Shown: positions 17,987 through 28,940, counted from the stretch's first letter. The stretch: DNA of 64,000 bases from Streptomyces tropicalis (GCF_029269835.1 NZ_JARJBB010000001.1:558001-622000), one strand, 5' to 3'. Made by a program: numbers and translations. Notes: a model not told the origin generated them from the letters alone.

Positions 17987-19504
17987 TCAGCCCCTCCCCA
18001 GGAGCAGTCGGGCCTCACCGACGGTGATGACGGAGCCGGTCACGAGCACACCGCCGCCGGAGAACTCGCCCTCCTCCTCGGCCAGCGTGATCGCGGCCTC
18101 CAGCGCGTCGGGCAGCCGCGGCTCGACCTGGACCCGGTCCTCGCCGAAGACCTCGACGGCGAGCGCGGCCAGCTCGTCCGCGTCCATCGCACGGGGGGTG
18201 GAGTTCTGGGTGACGACGATCTCGGCGAAGACGGGCTCGAAGGCCTCCAGCAGCCCGCGCACGTTCTTGTCGGCGCTGGCGCCGACGACGCCGATCAGGC
18301 GGCTGAACTGGAACGCCTCGCCGATCGCCTCGGCCGTCACCCGGGCGCCCGCGGGATTGTGCGCGGCGTCCAGGACGACGGTGGGCGAGCGGCGGACGAT
18401 CTCCAGCCGGCCCGGCGAGGCCACGGCGGCGAAGGCCTTGCGCACGGTCTCCACGTCCAGCGGCTCGGCACGCTGGGCGCCCACCCCGAAGAACGCCTCG
18501 ACGGCGGCGAGCGCGACGGCCGCGTTGTGTGCCTGGTGGGCGCCGTGCAGCGGCAGGTAGAGGTCCGGGTACTCGCCGCCGAGGCCGCGCAGGGTGAGCA
18601 GCTGGCCGCCGACGGCCACCTGGCGGGCGGCGACGCCGAACTCCAGGCCCTCGCGGGCGACGGTGGCGTCGACGTCCACGGCCTTCTTCAGGAGCACCTG
18701 GGCGGCGTCCACCGGCTGCTGCGCCATGATCACCGTGGCGCCCTGCTTGACGATGCCGGCCTTCTCGGTGGCGATCTCGCCGGGGGTGGAGCCGAGGCGG
18801 TCGGTGTGGTCCAGGTCGATGGGGGTCACCACGGCGACGTCGCCGTCGATCACGTTGGTGGCGTCCCAGCTGCCGCCCATGCCGACCTCGACGACGGCCA
18901 CGTCGACCGGCGCGTCCGCGAAGGCCGCGTAGGCCATGCCGGTCAGCACCTCGAAGAAGGACAGCCGGTACTCCTGCGCCGCGTCGACCATCTCCACGTA
19001 CGGCTTGACGTCCTCGTACGTCTCGATGAAGCGCTCGGCGGAGATCGGGGCGCCGTCCAGGCTGATCCGCTCGGTGATGGACTGCACGTGCGGCGAGGTG
19101 TAGCGGCCGGTGCGCAGCTCGAAGGCGCCGAGCAGGGCCTCGATCATGCGGGCGGTGGAGGTCTTGCCGTTGGTGCCGGTGATGTGGATCGAGGGGTACG
19201 ACCGCTGCGGCTCGCCCAGCACGTCCATCAGCGCGGCGATGCGGCTGACCGAGGGCTCCAGCTTGGTCTCGCCCCAGCGGCCGGCCAGCTCCGCCTCGAC
19301 CTCGCGCAGGGCACGGTCGACCTCGGGGTCCTCCGGCCGCGCCGGCACGTCGGCGGACGGCGGGCCGCCCTGGGTGCGCAGGGTGCGGCTGCCGGCCTCG
19401 ATCACCGCGAGATCCGGGTCGCGGTCGGTCTCCGCCGCGATCATCTCGTCGAAGGGGTCGAGGGGGTCGGGCTGCTCGTCGTCGTGCGGGGGGAGGTCGC
19501 TCAC
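17987..19504 (-). CDS. folC: Bifunctional folylpolyglutamate/dihydrofolate synthase
   Basis: The product has 505 aa. The Mur-ligase-type ATP site is ITGTNGKTSTARMIEALL (about residue 108), followed by the folate-binding loop and the VVEVGMGGSWDATNVI motif; HNPAGARV lies in the C-terminal domain. An acidic N-terminal extension of about 60 residues precedes the core, as in other Streptomyces forms. It adds glutamates to folates. It starts the folC-DUF4233-ndk group, separated from valS by a strong hairpin. Confidence 0.95.
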   Translation of the reverse strand: MSDLPPHDDEQPDPLDPFDEMIAAETDRDPDLAVIEAGSRTLRTQGGPPSADVPARPEDPEVDRALREVEAELAGRWGETKLEPSVSRIAALMDVLGEPQRSYPSIHITGTNGKTSTARMIEALLGAFELRTGRYTSPHVQSITERISLDGAPISAERFIETYEDVKPYVEMVDAAQEYRLSFFEVLTGMAYAAFADAPVDVAVVEVGMGGSWDATNVIDGDVAVVTPIDLDHTDRLGSTPGEIATEKAGIVKQGATVIMAQQPVDAAQVLLKKAVDVDATVAREGLEFGVAARQVAVGGQLLTLRGLGGEYPDLYLPLHGAHQAHNAAVALAAVEAFFGVGAQRAEPLDVETVRKAFAAVASPGRLEIVRRSPTVVLDAAHNPAGARVTAEAIGEAFQFSRLIGVVGASADKNVRGLLEAFEPVFAEIVVTQNSTPRAMDADELAALAVEVFGEDRVQVEPRLPDALEAAITLAEEEGEFSGGGVLVTGSVITVGEARLLLGRG

Positions 19505-19540
19505 GGGGCCAGTCTACGGAGCCCCGGTGACAGACGTGGG

Positions 19541-19576
19541 CGAAGGCCCCCGGAGCGGGAACTCCGGGGGCCTTCG
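19541..19576. terminator. Terminator hairpin after valS
   Basis: A perfect 15-bp stem (CGAAGGCCCCCGGAG with its complement) closes a 6-nt loop. It lies 47 bp after the valS stop on the minus strand and before the folC start, so it should end the valS transcript and make folC depend on its own promoter. Confidence 0.8.
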
Positions 19577-19622
19577 ACTGCGTGCGTGCGGGGCCGCGGG
19601 GTGCCGCCCCGGGCCGCGGGTG

Positions 19623-22247
19623 CTACGCCTGCGGCAGCTTCTCCAGCTGCGCCTGGATGCGGGCCATGTCCGCCTCGGCCTTGGCCAGCCGGGTGCGGAT
19701 CTTGTCCACCACGTTGTCCGGGGCCTTGGCGAGGAACGCCTCGTTGCCCAGCTTGGCCGTGGCCTGCGCCTTCTCCTTCTCGGCGGCGGCCAGGTCCTTG
19801 GCCAGGCGCTTGCGCTCCGCGGCCACGTCGATCGTGCCGGACAGGTCCAGCGCGACCTCGGCGCCCGCGATCGGCAGGGTCGCCGTCGGGGCGAAGTCCT
19901 CGCCCTCCGGCTGCAGGCGCAGCAGCTGGCGGATGGCCGCCTCGTGCGCGGCGAGCGCGGTGCCGTCCAGGGTCAGCCGGGCCGGGACGCGCTGGCCCGG
20001 CTGGAGGCCCTGGTCGGCGCGGAACCGGCGGACCTCGGTGATCACGGACTGCAGGGCCTCGATCTCCCGCTCGGCGGCCGCGTCGCGGAAGCCGGAGTCG
20101 GCGGGCCAGGCGGCGACGACGACCGACTCGCCGCCCGTGAGCGTGGTCCACAGGGTCTCCGTGACGAAGGGGACCACCGGGTGGAGCAGCCGCAGCGTGA
20201 CGTCGAGGACCTCGCCGAGGACGCGCTTGCTGACCTCGGCCGCCTCGCCGCCCGCCTGGAACGTCGTCTTGGACAGCTCGACGTACCAGTCGAAGACCTC
20301 GTCCCACGCGAAGTGGAAGAGGGCGTCGGAGAGCTTGGCGAACTGGAAGTCGTCGTAGAGGGCGTCGACCTCGGCCACGACGGAGTTGAGCCGGGACAGG
20401 ATCCAGCGGTCCGTCGGCGACATCCGCGAGGCGTCCGGCAGCGGGCCCTCGACGGTGGCGCCGTTCATCAGCGCGAAGCGGGTGGCGTTCCAGATCTTGT
20501 TGGCGAAGTTGCGCGAGCCCTGGACCCAGTCCTCGCCGATCGGGACGTCGACGCCCGGGTTGGCGCCGCGGGCGAGGGTGAAGCGCAGGGCGTCGGAGCC
20601 GTACTTGTCCATCCAGTCCAGCGGGTTGACCGCGTTGCCGAAGGACTTCGACATCTTCTTGCCGAACTGGTCGCGGACCATGCCGTGCAGGGCGATGGTG
20701 TGGAACGGCGGGGTGCCGTCCATCGCGTACAGGCCGAACATCATCATCCGGGCGACCCAGAAGAAGAGGATGTCGTAGCCGGTGACCAGGACGGAGTTCG
20801 GGTAGAACTTCGCGAGCGATTCGGTCTGCTCGGGCCAGCCGAGGGTGGAGAAGGGCCACAGGCCGGAGGAGAACCAGGTGTCGAGGACGTCGGTGTCCTG
20901 GCGCCAGCCCTCGCCGGTGGGGGGCTCCTCGTCGGGACCGACGCAGACGACCTCGCCGTCCGGCCCGTACCAGACGGGGATGCGGTGGCCCCACCACAAC
21001 TGCCGCGAGATGCACCAGTCGTGGAGGTTGTCGACCCAGTCGAAGTACCGCTTCTCCATCTCCTGCGGATGGATCTTGACCTTGCCGTCGCGGACCGCGT
21101 CGCCCGCGGCCTCGGCGAGCGGGCCGACCTTCACCCACCACTGCATGGACAGCCGCGGCTCGACCGTGGTCTTGCAGCGCGAGCAGTGGCCGACGGAGTG
21201 GCTGTAGGGGCGCTTCTCGGCGACGATCCGGCCCTCGGCGCGCAGCGCGGCGACGATGGCCGAGCGGGCCTCGAAGCGGTCCAGGCCCTGGAAGGGGCCG
21301 TGCGTGACGATGACGGCGTGCTCGTCCAGGACCGTGATGGAGGGCAGGCCGTGGCGGCGGCCGATCTCGAAGTCGTTCGGGTCGTGCGCCGGGGTGACCT
21401 TGACCGCGCCGGTGCCGAACTCCGGGTCGACGTGGGCGTCCGCGACGACCGGGATGGAACGGTCCGTCAGCGGCAGCGTGATGAGCTTGCCGATCAGGTG
21501 CCGGTAGCGCTCGTCGTCGGGGTGGACGGCCACGGCGGTGTCGCCGAGCATCGTCTCGGCGCGGGTGGTGGCCACGACGATGGAGTCGTCCCCGTCGCCG
21601 TAGCGCATGGAGACGAGCTCGCCGTCGTCGTCCTGATACTCCACCTCGATGTCCGAGATGGCGGTCAGGCAGCGCGGGCACCAGTTGATGATGCGCTCGG
21701 CGCGGTAGATCAGCTCGTCGTCGTAGAGCCGCTTGAAGATGGTCTGGACGGCCTGGGACAGGCCGTCGTCCATGGTGAAGCGCTCACGGGACCAGGCGAC
21801 GCCGTCGCCCAGGCGCCGCATCTGGCCGCTGATCTGGCCGCCGGACTCGGCCTTCCACTGCCACACGCGCTCGACGAAGGCCTCCCGGCCCAGGTCGTGG
21901 CGGGACTTGCCCTCCTTGGCCAGCTCGCGCTCGACCACGTTCTGCGTGGCGATGCCGGCGTGGTCCATGCCGGGCTGCCACAGCGTCTCGTGGCCCTGCA
22001 TGCGCTTGCGGCGGGTGAGGGCGTCGATGAGGGTGTGCTCGAAGGCGTGCCCGAGGTGCAGGCTGCCCGTGACGTTGGGCGGGGGGATGACGACGGTGTA
22101 CGCCGGCTTGTCGCTCTTCGCGTCCGCCTCGAAGTAACCGCGCTCTACCCAGCGCTCGTACAGCGGCCCCTCTACGTCGGCCGGCGCGTACTGGGTCGGC
22201 AGTTCGGAGTCGGGCGCTGGTGGCTGCTGCTGAGCGTTCTCGGTCAC
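19623..22247 (-). CDS. valS: Valyl-tRNA synthetase
   Basis: The product has 874 aa. This class I synthetase has the HIGH signature as HLGH in [18 protein letters not shown] and KMSKS in [12 protein letters not shown]. The editing CP1 domain lies between them. A tRNA-binding anticodon domain and a C-terminal coiled coil ([20 protein letters not shown]) complete the expected layout. Length and order are normal for actinobacterial ValRS, including the acidic Gln-rich N-terminal leader. Confidence 0.97.
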   Translation of the reverse strand: MTENAQQQPPAPDSELPTQYAPADVEGPLYERWVERGYFEADAKSDKPAYTVVIPPPNVTGSLHLGHAFEHTLIDALTRRKRMQGHETLWQPGMDHAGIATQNVVERELAKEGKSRHDLGREAFVERVWQWKAESGGQISGQMRRLGDGVAWSRERFTMDDGLSQAVQTIFKRLYDDELIYRAERIINWCPRCLTAISDIEVEYQDDDGELVSMRYGDGDDSIVVATTRAETMLGDTAVAVHPDDERYRHLIGKLITLPLTDRSIPVVADAHVDPEFGTGAVKVTPAHDPNDFEIGRRHGLPSITVLDEHAVIVTHGPFQGLDRFEARSAIVAALRAEGRIVAEKRPYSHSVGHCSRCKTTVEPRLSMQWWVKVGPLAEAAGDAVRDGKVKIHPQEMEKRYFDWVDNLHDWCISRQLWWGHRIPVWYGPDGEVVCVGPDEEPPTGEGWRQDTDVLDTWFSSGLWPFSTLGWPEQTESLAKFYPNSVLVTGYDILFFWVARMMMFGLYAMDGTPPFHTIALHGMVRDQFGKKMSKSFGNAVNPLDWMDKYGSDALRFTLARGANPGVDVPIGEDWVQGSRNFANKIWNATRFALMNGATVEGPLPDASRMSPTDRWILSRLNSVVAEVDALYDDFQFAKLSDALFHFAWDEVFDWYVELSKTTFQAGGEAAEVSKRVLGEVLDVTLRLLHPVVPFVTETLWTTLTGGESVVVAAWPADSGFRDAAAEREIEALQSVITEVRRFRADQGLQPGQRVPARLTLDGTALAAHEAAIRQLLRLQPEGEDFAPTATLPIAGAEVALDLSGTIDVAAERKRLAKDLAAAEKEKAQATAKLGNEAFLAKAPDNVVDKIRTRLAKAEADMARIQAQLEKLPQA

Positions 22248-22383
22248 GGGGTCAGTTTAGGGGTGCCACCGCGCTGCCCCGAAACGCGTTTGTTCTGTAA
22301 CGGTGCGCCCCCCGATGCCGTGAGCCCCCGCCCGCTGCGTCAGGATGTCGGGAACACGTAAAACTCTGGAGGGGAACCCAGAA

Positions 22384-23385
22384 ATGAGCAACAACCAGCC
22401 GGGCCCGTACGACGGCCGGCCCCAGCAGCCGGGGCCGTACGGTCAGCCGGGGCAGCCGGGCCCGTACGGCCAGCCGGGTCCCTACGGCCAGCCGCCGCAG
22501 GCCCCGCAGCCCGGCTACGGCTACCCCCAGACCCCTCCCCCGCCGTCCCAGCCCGGCTACGGCTACCCCCAGCAGGCCCCGCAGGGAGTCCCGCCGCAGC
22601 CGAACGCCTACGGCCAGCAGGCCCCGTACGGCCAGCAGCCCTACGGCCAGCAGCCCTACGGCGCCCCGCAGCCGCCGGCCCCGGGCGGCGGCAAGAAGAA
22701 GGCCGGACTGATCATCGGCGGTGTGGCCGTCGTGGCGGCGATCGCGGTCGGCGCGTACTTCGTGGTCGGCGGCGGTTCCGGCCTCAGCGACGACGGCCCG
22801 CACAAGCTGACGACGCCGGCGAAGGCGCTCGGCGACTACAACAGGGTCACCAAGGACGGCGGGACCAGCAGCGACTCCTCCACCGTCAAGGACCTGGAGA
22901 AGAGCGGGGTCCAGAACGGCACGGCCGTCTTCGGCGTCTACTCCACGGCCGACTTCAGCCACTACAACCCGAGCGACCCCTCCACCGCTCCCAGCCAGAC
23001 CCAGCTCCTCACCGCCAAGGGCCTGCAGCTGGTCGGCGCGTACGGCAAGATCTCCGACCCCGAGGCCTCGCTGGACGCGTTCTTCGCGAGCATCAGGAAG
23101 AGCTTCGAGAAGAACAACTCCTCCTCGGGCAGCAGCTCCACCCCGAAGAGCGAGCTGGTCGGCGAGCCCGAGTCGGTCGACATGGACGGCGCGGTCATGA
23201 AGTGCCAGGAGGCGCGCGGCACCAACCAGCTCTCCAAGAAGCAGCAGTCCGACTGGTTCTGCGCCTGGGCCGACCACAGCACGATCGGGATGGTGTCCCC
23301 CGGCGACAACACGGCCGACGTGCCGAAGGACACCGCCGCCGACATCACCACCCGGCTCCGTGCGGAGGTCCGCGTCAAGGCCTGA
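22384..23385 (+). CDS. Pro/Gln/Gly/Tyr-rich single-pass membrane protein
   Basis: The product has 333 aa. The first 95 residues are repeats of QPGPYGQ and QQPYGQ type, followed by GGGKKKAG, one membrane span ([20 protein letters not shown], about 108-127) and an extracellular domain of about 200 residues, with two Cys near the end (MKCQEA and WFCAWAD). The cytoplasmic low-complexity part is typical of actinobacterial signalling or envelope proteins. GGAGGGGAA precedes the ATG. It is transcribed against both neighbours. The function is unknown. Confidence 0.85.
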   Translation: MSNNQPGPYDGRPQQPGPYGQPGQPGPYGQPGPYGQPPQAPQPGYGYPQTPPPPSQPGYGYPQQAPQGVPPQPNAYGQQAPYGQQPYGQQPYGAPQPPAPGGGKKKAGLIIGGVAVVAAIAVGAYFVVGGGSGLSDDGPHKLTTPAKALGDYNRVTKDGGTSSDSSTVKDLEKSGVQNGTAVFGVYSTADFSHYNPSDPSTAPSQTQLLTAKGLQLVGAYGKISDPEASLDAFFASIRKSFEKNNSSSGSSSTPKSELVGEPESVDMDGAVMKCQEARGTNQLSKKQQSDWFCAWADHSTIGMVSPGDNTADVPKDTAADITTRLRAEVRVKA

Positions 23386-23392
23386 CCGCCGA

Positions 23393-23441
23393 CACGCCGA
23401 AGGGGCCCCGGTCGACTCGCGACCGGGGCCCCTTCGGCGTG
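23393..23441. terminator. Bidirectional terminator between membrane protein and clpX
   Basis: A perfect 22-bp stem (left arm 23393-23414, right arm 23420-23441) with a 5-nt loop lies between two convergent genes, 8 bp after one stop and 21 bp from the other. The symmetry suits termination from both sides. Confidence 0.88.
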
Positions 23442-23461
23442 TGTCCGCCGGACGTCCGGCG

Positions 23462-24748
23462 TCAGGCCGTCTTCTGCTCGCCGGGACCGCGGCCGCGGGC
23501 GTCGCGGGGGATCAGGGTCGGGTTGACGTTGGAGTGGACGACGTCGGCGGTGATGACGACGCGGGCCACGTCCTTGCGGGAGGGCACCTCGTACATCACC
23601 GACATCAGGACCTCCTCCATGATGGCGCGCAGACCGCGGGCGCCGGTCTGGCGGAGGATGGCCTGGTCGGCGATGGCCTCCAGGGCCTCGCGTTCGAAGT
23701 CCAACTCCACACCGTCGAGTTCGAAGAGGCGCTGGTACTGCTTCATCAGCGCGTTGCGCGGCTCCACCAGGATCTTCAGCAGGGCCTCGCGGTCGAGGTT
23801 GTGGACCGAGGTGATGACCGGCAGACGGCCGATGAACTCGGGGATCATCCCGAACTTCACCAGGTCCTCCGGCATGACCTCCTCGAAGAGGTCCTTGGAC
23901 TCCATCTCCCGCTTGGAGCGGATCGTCGCGCCGAAGCCGATGCCCTTCGCGCCGGCCCGCGACTCGATGATCTTCTCCAGGCCCGCGAAGGCGCCGCCCA
24001 CGATGAACAGGACGTTCGTCGTGTCGATCTGGATGAACTCCTGGTGCGGGTGCTTGCGGCCGCCCTGCGGCGGGACCGAGGCCGTGGTGCCCTCGAGGAT
24101 CTTCAGCAGGGCCTGCTGCACGCCCTCGCCGGAGACGTCGCGGGTGATCGACGGGTTTTCACTCTTGCGGGCGACCTTGTCGATCTCGTCGATGTAGATG
24201 ATGCCGGTCTCGGCCTTCTTGACGTCGTAGTCGGCGGCCTGGATCAGCTTCAGCAGGATGTTCTCGACGTCCTCGCCGACGTACCCCGCCTCGGTCAGCG
24301 CGGTGGCGTCGGCGATGGCGAACGGGACGTTCAGCATGCGGGCGAGGGTCTGGGCGAGGAGCGTCTTGCCCGAGCCGGTCGGCCCGAGGAGCAGGATGTT
24401 CGACTTGGCGAGCTCGATGCCGTCGTCGCGGCCCTGCGCCCCGCCGTTCTCGCCGGCCTGGACCCGCTTGTAGTGGTTGTACACCGCGACGGACAGGGCC
24501 TTCTTCGCGGCCTCCTGGCCGACGACGTACCCGTCGAGGAACTCGTAGATCTCGCGGGGCTTGGGGAGCTCCTCCCAGCGCACCTCGCTGGTCTCGGCGA
24601 GCTCCTCCTCGATGATCTCGTTGCACAGGTCGATGCACTCGTCGCAGATGTACACACCGGGCCCTGCGATGAGCTTCTTGACCTGCTTCTGGCTCTTGCC
24701 GCAGAACGAGCACTTGAGCAGATCGCCGCCGTCACCGATGCGTGCCAC
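23462..24748 (-). CDS. clpX: ATP-dependent Clp protease ATP-binding subunit ClpX
   Basis: The product has 428 aa. The N-terminal zinc-binding domain has the four Cys (LLKCSFCGK and [11 protein letters not shown]); the AAA+ module has Walker [12 protein letters not shown], Walker [11 protein letters not shown] and the pore and sensor regions; the IGF-type ClpP-docking loop is [12 protein letters not shown]. The start is GTG 24748 with AAGGGGAAG upstream; an upstream in-frame extension has no support. It unfolds substrates for ClpP1P2. It lies downstream of clpP2 with its own 199-bp gap. Confidence 0.97.
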   Translation of the reverse strand: MARIGDGGDLLKCSFCGKSQKQVKKLIAGPGVYICDECIDLCNEIIEEELAETSEVRWEELPKPREIYEFLDGYVVGQEAAKKALSVAVYNHYKRVQAGENGGAQGRDDGIELAKSNILLLGPTGSGKTLLAQTLARMLNVPFAIADATALTEAGYVGEDVENILLKLIQAADYDVKKAETGIIYIDEIDKVARKSENPSITRDVSGEGVQQALLKILEGTTASVPPQGGRKHPHQEFIQIDTTNVLFIVGGAFAGLEKIIESRAGAKGIGFGATIRSKREMESKDLFEEVMPEDLVKFGMIPEFIGRLPVITSVHNLDREALLKILVEPRNALMKQYQRLFELDGVELDFEREALEAIADQAILRQTGARGLRAIMEEVLMSVMYEVPSRKDVARVVITADVVHSNVNPTLIPRDARGRGPGEQKTA

Positions 24749-24947
24749 GGTGTGCTTCCCCTTCGCCTGGGAGACGCCTAGGTCCAGCGGCTCCTGGTGC
24801 TGCCTTATCTCGACGGTACCTTGCCGGGCCCCTGGTTCGGGCCCCCCTTGGCGCGGTTCACTGCGACGCGCAGTGTGGCAAACCGTGCCAAGGGCGGCAG
24901 ACGACACTCCCCCGGCCTCCGTGAGCAGGGGGTATGCCCACTGCGCG

Positions 24948-25628
24948 TCAGCGCACGTCGGCGTTGTTCATCTTGCGGGTGGAGACGATCTGGTCGATGA
25001 GGCCGTACTCCAGGGCCTCCTCGGCCGTGAGGATCTTGTCGCGCTCGATGTCCTCACGGATCTTCTCCAGCGAGGTGTTGGAGTGCCGCGCGAGCATCTC
25101 CTCCAGCTGCGAGCGCATGCGGAGGATCTCGTTGGCGGCGATCTCCAGGTCGGAGACCTGGCCGCGGCCGGTCTCGCTGTAGGGCTGGTGGATCAGCACA
25201 CGGGCGTTCGGCAGGGCCATGCGCTTGCCCTTGGTGCCGGCCGCCAGCAGCACAGCCGCGGCGGAGGCCGCCTGGCCCATGCACACCGTCTGGATGTCCG
25301 GCTTGACGAACTGCATCGTGTCGTAGATGGCCGTCAGAGCGGTGAAGGAGCCGCCGGGGCTGTTGATGTAGACCGAGATGTCGCGGTCGGGGTCCATCGA
25401 CTCCAGGCACAGCAGCTGCGCCATCACGTCGTTGGCGGAGGCGTCGTCGATCTGGACGCCGAGGAAGATCACGCGCTCCTCGAAGAGCTTCGCGTACGGG
25501 TCGTACTCGCGCACGCCCTGCGAGGTGCGCTCCACGAAGCGCGGGATCACGTAGCGGGACTCGGCCGAGGGGCCGGTGTACTCGGCGCGCGTGCGGTCGT
25601 AGAGGCCGCTGCCGGGGAAGTCGTTCAC
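24948..25628 (-). CDS. clpP2: ATP-dependent Clp protease proteolytic subunit 2
   Basis: The product has 226 aa. The catalytic Ser lies in [14 protein letters not shown], the His in [11 protein letters not shown], and the Asp in the following helix region ([15 protein letters not shown]). The GTG start has AGGAGAC upstream. It is the second subunit of the mixed ClpP1P2 barrel and is separated from clpP1 by about 170 bp with no hairpin, so it probably shares the clpP1 promoter. Confidence 0.96.
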   Translation of the reverse strand: MNDFPGSGLYDRTRAEYTGPSAESRYVIPRFVERTSQGVREYDPYAKLFEERVIFLGVQIDDASANDVMAQLLCLESMDPDRDISVYINSPGGSFTALTAIYDTMQFVKPDIQTVCMGQAASAAAVLLAAGTKGKRMALPNARVLIHQPYSETGRGQVSDLEIAANEILRMRSQLEEMLARHSNTSLEKIREDIERDKILTAEEALEYGLIDQIVSTRKMNNADVR

Positions 25629-25797
25629 GAGTGTCTCCTGGAGAAGGGCTGGGCGGTCGGCCGGTGGGCGGGCCGGGGCGCTTGCGCCCCCGCGGGGACC
25701 GGGTGGGCCCGGTGGGGCCGCCGGTGGTCCGCGGGGCTCCCGCCGGGCGCACCGGCGTCCGGCGGGGTCACGGGGCCGCGGGCCCCGTGGGAGCGGC

Positions 25798-26415
25798 TCA
25801 GGCCCCCGTGCCACCGCCGCCCGGGATGCCGGCGGCCGAGGTGATGACGTCGTCGATGAGGCCGTAGTCCTTGGCCTCGTGGGCGTCGAACCAGCGGTCG
25901 CGGTCCGAGTCGCGGGTGATCTGCTCGACCGACTGGCCGGTGTGGAAGGAGGTCAGCTCGGCCATGCGCTTCTTGGTGTGCAGCAGCCGCTCGGCGTGGA
26001 TCTTGATGTCCGAGGCCGAGCCGGCCAGGCCGGCGGAGGGCTGGTGGATCAGGATCTCGGCGTTCGGCAGCGCGAAGCGCTTGCCGGGGGTGCCCGCGCT
26101 GAGCAGGAACTGCCCCATCGAGGCCGCCAGGCCCATGGCGATGGTCACCACGTCGTTCTTGATGTACTGCATGGTGTCGTAGATCGCCATGCCGGCGGTG
26201 ATCGAACCACCGGGGCTGTTGATGTACAGGAAGATGTCCTTGTCGGGGTCCGCGGCAAGGAGCAGCAGCTGTGCGGTGATCTTGTTCGCGATGTCGTCGT
26301 CGACCGGCTGGCCGAGGAAGATGATCCGCTCGCCGAGCAGCCGGTTGTAGACCTGGTCGCCGAGGCCACCACCGATGGAGGGCTCGCCGGCGGCGGAGGG
26401 CATCAGATTCGTCAC
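25798..26415 (-). CDS. clpP1: ATP-dependent Clp protease proteolytic subunit 1
   Basis: The product is 205 aa from the chosen start. The catalytic Ser is in [14 protein letters not shown], the His in [11 protein letters not shown], and the Asp follows in the [13 protein letters not shown] region. GTG 26415 is chosen because AGGTGG lies just upstream; a GTG at 26457 would give 219 aa, and that longer form is how the Streptomyces protein has often been annotated. It is first of the clpP1-clpP2 pair and has a ClgR-type box about 130-170 bp upstream. Confidence 0.95.
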   Translation of the reverse strand: MTNLMPSAAGEPSIGGGLGDQVYNRLLGERIIFLGQPVDDDIANKITAQLLLLAADPDKDIFLYINSPGGSITAGMAIYDTMQYIKNDVVTIAMGLAASMGQFLLSAGTPGKRFALPNAEILIHQPSAGLAGSASDIKIHAERLLHTKKRMAELTSFHTGQSVEQITRDSDRDRWFDAHEAKDYGLIDDVITSAAGIPGGGGTGA

Positions 26416-26581
26416 GTATCCACCTGCTCGTCTTACGACGGCGCCGGGCCGTCTCACGTGTTCTGCCGGGGCGCGGGTCCCTGGCGCGCCGCCGTGCGCG
26501 GCGGCTTTCGGGGACTCCCCTGCCCTCGTATTCATGGACCCTAACGCGCAGGCAGGCGGGTGCCATCCCGGTTCTGCGACT

Positions 26582-26595
26582 GTTCGCTGTCAGCG
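26582..26595. promoter_or_regulatory. ClgR-type operator upstream of clpP1
   Basis: GTTCGC-TGTCA-GCG fits the reported Streptomyces ClgR motif GTTCGC-N5-GCG. ClgR activates clpP1P2, clpC1 and lon in Streptomyces. The site lies between the tig terminator and clpP1, at a distance suited to activation. The match is by motif only. Confidence 0.65.
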
Positions 26596-26628
26596 CATGC
26601 CCGACGACATGGCCGTACCGGATACGGC

Positions 26629-26667
26629 GACGGGCCCCGGAACGCGTGTCGCGTTCCGGGGCCCGTC
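26629..26667. terminator. Terminator hairpin after tig
   Basis: A perfect 18-bp stem (left arm 26629-26646, right arm 26650-26667) closes a 3-nt loop, 26 bp after the tig stop on the minus strand. It should separate the tig transcript from clpP1. Confidence 0.85.
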
Positions 26668-26693
26668 GTGCGTCTGCCGTGGGCGCGCGGGAA

Positions 26694-28097
26694 TCAGGCC
26701 TCGGCCTTCTCCTCGCCCTCACCCTCGGTGGCGGCTTCGGTCGTGTCGGCAGCCTCGGCAGCCTCGGCAGCCTCGGCAGCCTCGTCCTCGTCGTCCAGGT
26801 CGACGATCTCGCCGTTGGTGTCCTTCACGGTCGCGGCCTCGACCACGACGGCCAGGGCCTTGCCGCGGGCGACCTCGCCGACCAGCAGCGGAACCTGGTT
26901 CTGTTGCACGACGGCCTGGGCGAACTCGTCGGGGGACATGCCGGAGGAGGCGGCGCGGCGCATGAGGTGCTCGGTGAGCTCCTCCTGGCTGACGTTGAGC
27001 TTCTCCTTGCTGACCAGCTCGTCCAGCACGAACTGGGTCTTGATGCCCTTGACCGCGGCGTCGCGGGTCTCGGTGTCGAACTCCTCGGCGGTCTTGCCCT
27101 GGATCTCCAGGTACTTGTCGAGGGTCAGGCCCATCTGGCCGAGCTGGTGGTGCTCGAGGTTGTGCTTGCGGGTGTTGATCTCGTCCTCGAGCAGCTTCTC
27201 GGGGACCGGGACCTCGACCAGCTCGAGCAGCTTGTCCAGGACACGCTCCTGGGCCTGGGTGGCCTGGTCGTACTGCTTCATGTCGGCCAGCCGCTTGCGG
27301 CTGTCGGCACGGAGCTCCTCCAGCGTGTCGAACTCGGAGGCGAGCTGCGCGAAGTCGTCGTCCAGCTCGGGCAGTTCGCGCGCGGCGACCTGGGTGACCT
27401 TGACGGTGACCTCGGCCTCCTTGCCGGCCGCCGAGCCGCCCTTCAGCTCGGAGGCGAAGGTGGCCTCCTCACCCGCGGACAGGCCCTTGACGGCGTCGTC
27501 GATGCCGTCGAGCAGCTCACCGGAGCCGATGGTGTAGGAGACGCCGGCGGCGACGCCGTCCTCGAGGACCTCGCCGTCGACCTTGGCCTCCAGGTCGATG
27601 GTGACGACGTCGTCGTCCTCGGCGGCGCGCTCGACCGGGCTGGTCGAGGCGAAGCGCTCGCGGAGCTGCTCGACCGCCTTGTCGACGTCCTCGTCGGTGA
27701 CCTCGATGGCGTCGACCTCGACCTCGATGCCGGAGTAGTCCGGGATCTCCACGGCCGGGCGGATGTCGACCTCGGCGGTGAAGTTCAGCGTCTCGCCGTC
27801 CTTCAGCTCGGTGATGTCGACCTCGGGCTGGCCCAGCGGGCTCAGCTCGGCCTCGTTGACCGCCTCGGTGTAGAACTTCGGAAGCGCGTCGTTGACGGCC
27901 TCCTCCAGGACGGCACCGCGGCCGAACCGCTGGTCGATGACGCGCGCGGGGATCTTGCCCTTGCGGAAGCCCTTGACCGTGACCTGCTGGTTGATCTTCT
28001 TGTACGCCGCGTCGAGGCTGTCCTTGAGCTCCTCGAAGGGCACCTCGACAGTGAGCCGAACCCGGGTCGGGTTCAGGGTCTCCACGGCGCTCTTCAC
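26694..28097 (-). CDS. tig: Trigger factor
   Basis: The product has 467 aa. The ribosome-binding tail contains the signature [17 protein letters not shown] (about residues 43-59); a PPIase (FKBP-like) domain follows at about 150-240 and the C-terminal chaperone domain continues to about 430. The end is very acidic ([20 protein letters not shown]), an actinobacterial feature. It binds nascent chains at the ribosome exit. It lies upstream of clpP1P2 and clpX in the common tig-clp order. Confidence 0.96.
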   Translation of the reverse strand: MKSAVETLNPTRVRLTVEVPFEELKDSLDAAYKKINQQVTVKGFRKGKIPARVIDQRFGRGAVLEEAVNDALPKFYTEAVNEAELSPLGQPEVDITELKDGETLNFTAEVDIRPAVEIPDYSGIEVEVDAIEVTDEDVDKAVEQLRERFASTSPVERAAEDDDVVTIDLEAKVDGEVLEDGVAAGVSYTIGSGELLDGIDDAVKGLSAGEEATFASELKGGSAAGKEAEVTVKVTQVAARELPELDDDFAQLASEFDTLEELRADSRKRLADMKQYDQATQAQERVLDKLLELVEVPVPEKLLEDEINTRKHNLEHHQLGQMGLTLDKYLEIQGKTAEEFDTETRDAAVKGIKTQFVLDELVSKEKLNVSQEELTEHLMRRAASSGMSPDEFAQAVVQQNQVPLLVGEVARGKALAVVVEAATVKDTNGEIVDLDDEDEAAEAAEAAEAADTTEAATEGEGEEKAEA

Positions 28098-28276
28098 GGT
28101 TCGGTCTCCTTGTGGCTGACTGCTGGGTTTCTGCCGGAGCCAGAGAGGTCCGGCGGATTCGCCGCCCGGAGGACTTCAGGGAATCAGACACGGGCGTGCA
28201 GCTTGCATAGTAACCGCAGGCGGTCAGCGCCCCAAAAGGCGATCACACGGGGTGGTGCGGGCCGGGGACCGGCGGA

Positions 28277-28353
28277 TGGTCGGGGTGGCGGGATTTGAAC
28301 CCACGGCCTTCCGCTCCCAAAGCGGACGCGCTACCAAGCTGCGCCACACCCCG
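28277..28353 (-). tRNA. tRNA-Pro (anticodon TGG)
   Basis: The minus strand folds as a full cloverleaf. The 7-bp acceptor stem is CGGGGTG with CACCCCG, the D loop contains AGCTTGGTAG, the anticodon loop is TTTGGGA with anticodon TGG, and the T arm contains GGGTTCAAATCCC. The CCA end is encoded (28277-28279). Its intactness is clear. Confidence 0.95.
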
Positions 28354-28550
28354 TCAGGTGCGACACGTAGGGTACATGCCCGCCGACGGAACGGCCGCCC
28401 GACCACCGGCGGCCCCCGGGGCGCGTCGGAGCACTCGACCGGCGCGACGGCCCGATCCGGGCGGGTCCGCGTGAAGCGGTGTGCGACGACCGCGTGCGAC
28501 CCGCTACGATGCCTTCTGTGCCGCGATCACGCGATCTTCGGCACGAGTGT

Positions 28551-28624
28551 GCGGGCGTAGCTCAATGGTAGAGCCCCAGTCTTCCAAACTGGCTACGCGG
28601 GTTCGATTCCCGTCGCCCGCTCCA
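28551..28624 (+). tRNA. tRNA-Gly (anticodon TCC)
   Basis: A full cloverleaf is present: acceptor GCGGGCG with CGCCCGC, D loop TCAATGGTAGA, anticodon loop CTTCCAA with anticodon TCC at 28583-28585, and T arm GGGTTCGATTCCC. CCA is encoded at 28622-28624. The 3' half is repeated 4.4 kb downstream, marking this gene as the integration site of an island, which has restored the tRNA end. Confidence 0.96.
28580..28622 (+). repeat. Left attachment site (attL core, 43-bp direct repeat)
   Basis: These 43 bp, from the anticodon loop to the discriminator side of tRNA-Gly, recur without mismatch at 32975-33017. Identity stops abruptly on both sides. This is the classical product of site-specific integration into a tRNA 3' end. 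Confidence 0.88.
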
Positions 28625-28629
28625 CATGC

Positions 28630-28672
28630 ATCAGGGCCAGGTCGGAGGCTAGTTCCTCCGCCTGGCCCTGAT
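28630..28672 (+). terminator. Terminator hairpin after tRNA-Gly
   Basis: A 12-bp outer stem (ATCAGGGCCAGG at 28630-28641 with 28661-28672) and a 6-bp inner stem (CGGAGG with CCTCCG) form a strong hairpin 6 bp after the tRNA. It lies inside the island, so the element seems to have supplied a new terminator; the original one is probably at 33027-33064. Confidence 0.8.
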
Positions 28673-28890
28673 TGCTTCCCGGGGCTCCGTTCAGTCCTGC
28701 GTCCCCCGCGTGCCCCTACCTGCCCTCAGCATGGCCAGTCACTACTGGGACCAGCACGGACAGATCACCGAGTACGCCCGCGACTTCATGGGGCCTGGGC
28801 GCGTTCTGACGGCGGAGTACGACCTCCAGCAGCCGGGAGTGGGCGCTCGCAGAGCTGAGCCCGTTACGGCCCCTGGCGGGCAACGCCCGC

Positions 28891-28940
28891 TCCACGGTGT
28901 GTGGGTCGACGGCGGACGGGATGGAAGCTGGGGAGGTGGA
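28891..28940 (+). repeat. Dispersed repeat, copy 2
   Basis: The first 35 bases match the left-end hairpin repeat (reverse complement of 172-206) with one mismatch, including GTGTGTGGGTCGACGGCGGA. Only one arm is present here. It lies near the left edge of the tRNA-Gly island. The rest of 28673-29082 shows no gene that I can support; a frame starting MASHYWDQHGQITEYARDF at 28731 is not recognised. Confidence 0.6.

Noticed and set aside
19110..22361. 1083-codon open frame opposite valS
   Set aside because: It is antisense to a complete valyl-tRNA synthetase and has no recognisable domain.
24749..24907. N-terminal extension of ClpX
   Set aside because: The added residues are unrelated to ClpX and the GTG at 24748 has a proper ribosome site and gives the standard 428 aa.
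28252..28560. Open frame containing GVAGFEPTAFRSQS over tRNA-Pro
   Set aside because: This is the well-known false protein produced by reading through a tRNA gene.
28731..28850. Possible coding fragment MASHYWDQHGQITEYARDF
   Set aside because: It looks somewhat protein-like but matches nothing I recognise, has no ribosome site and runs into the dispersed repeat; too weak to call.
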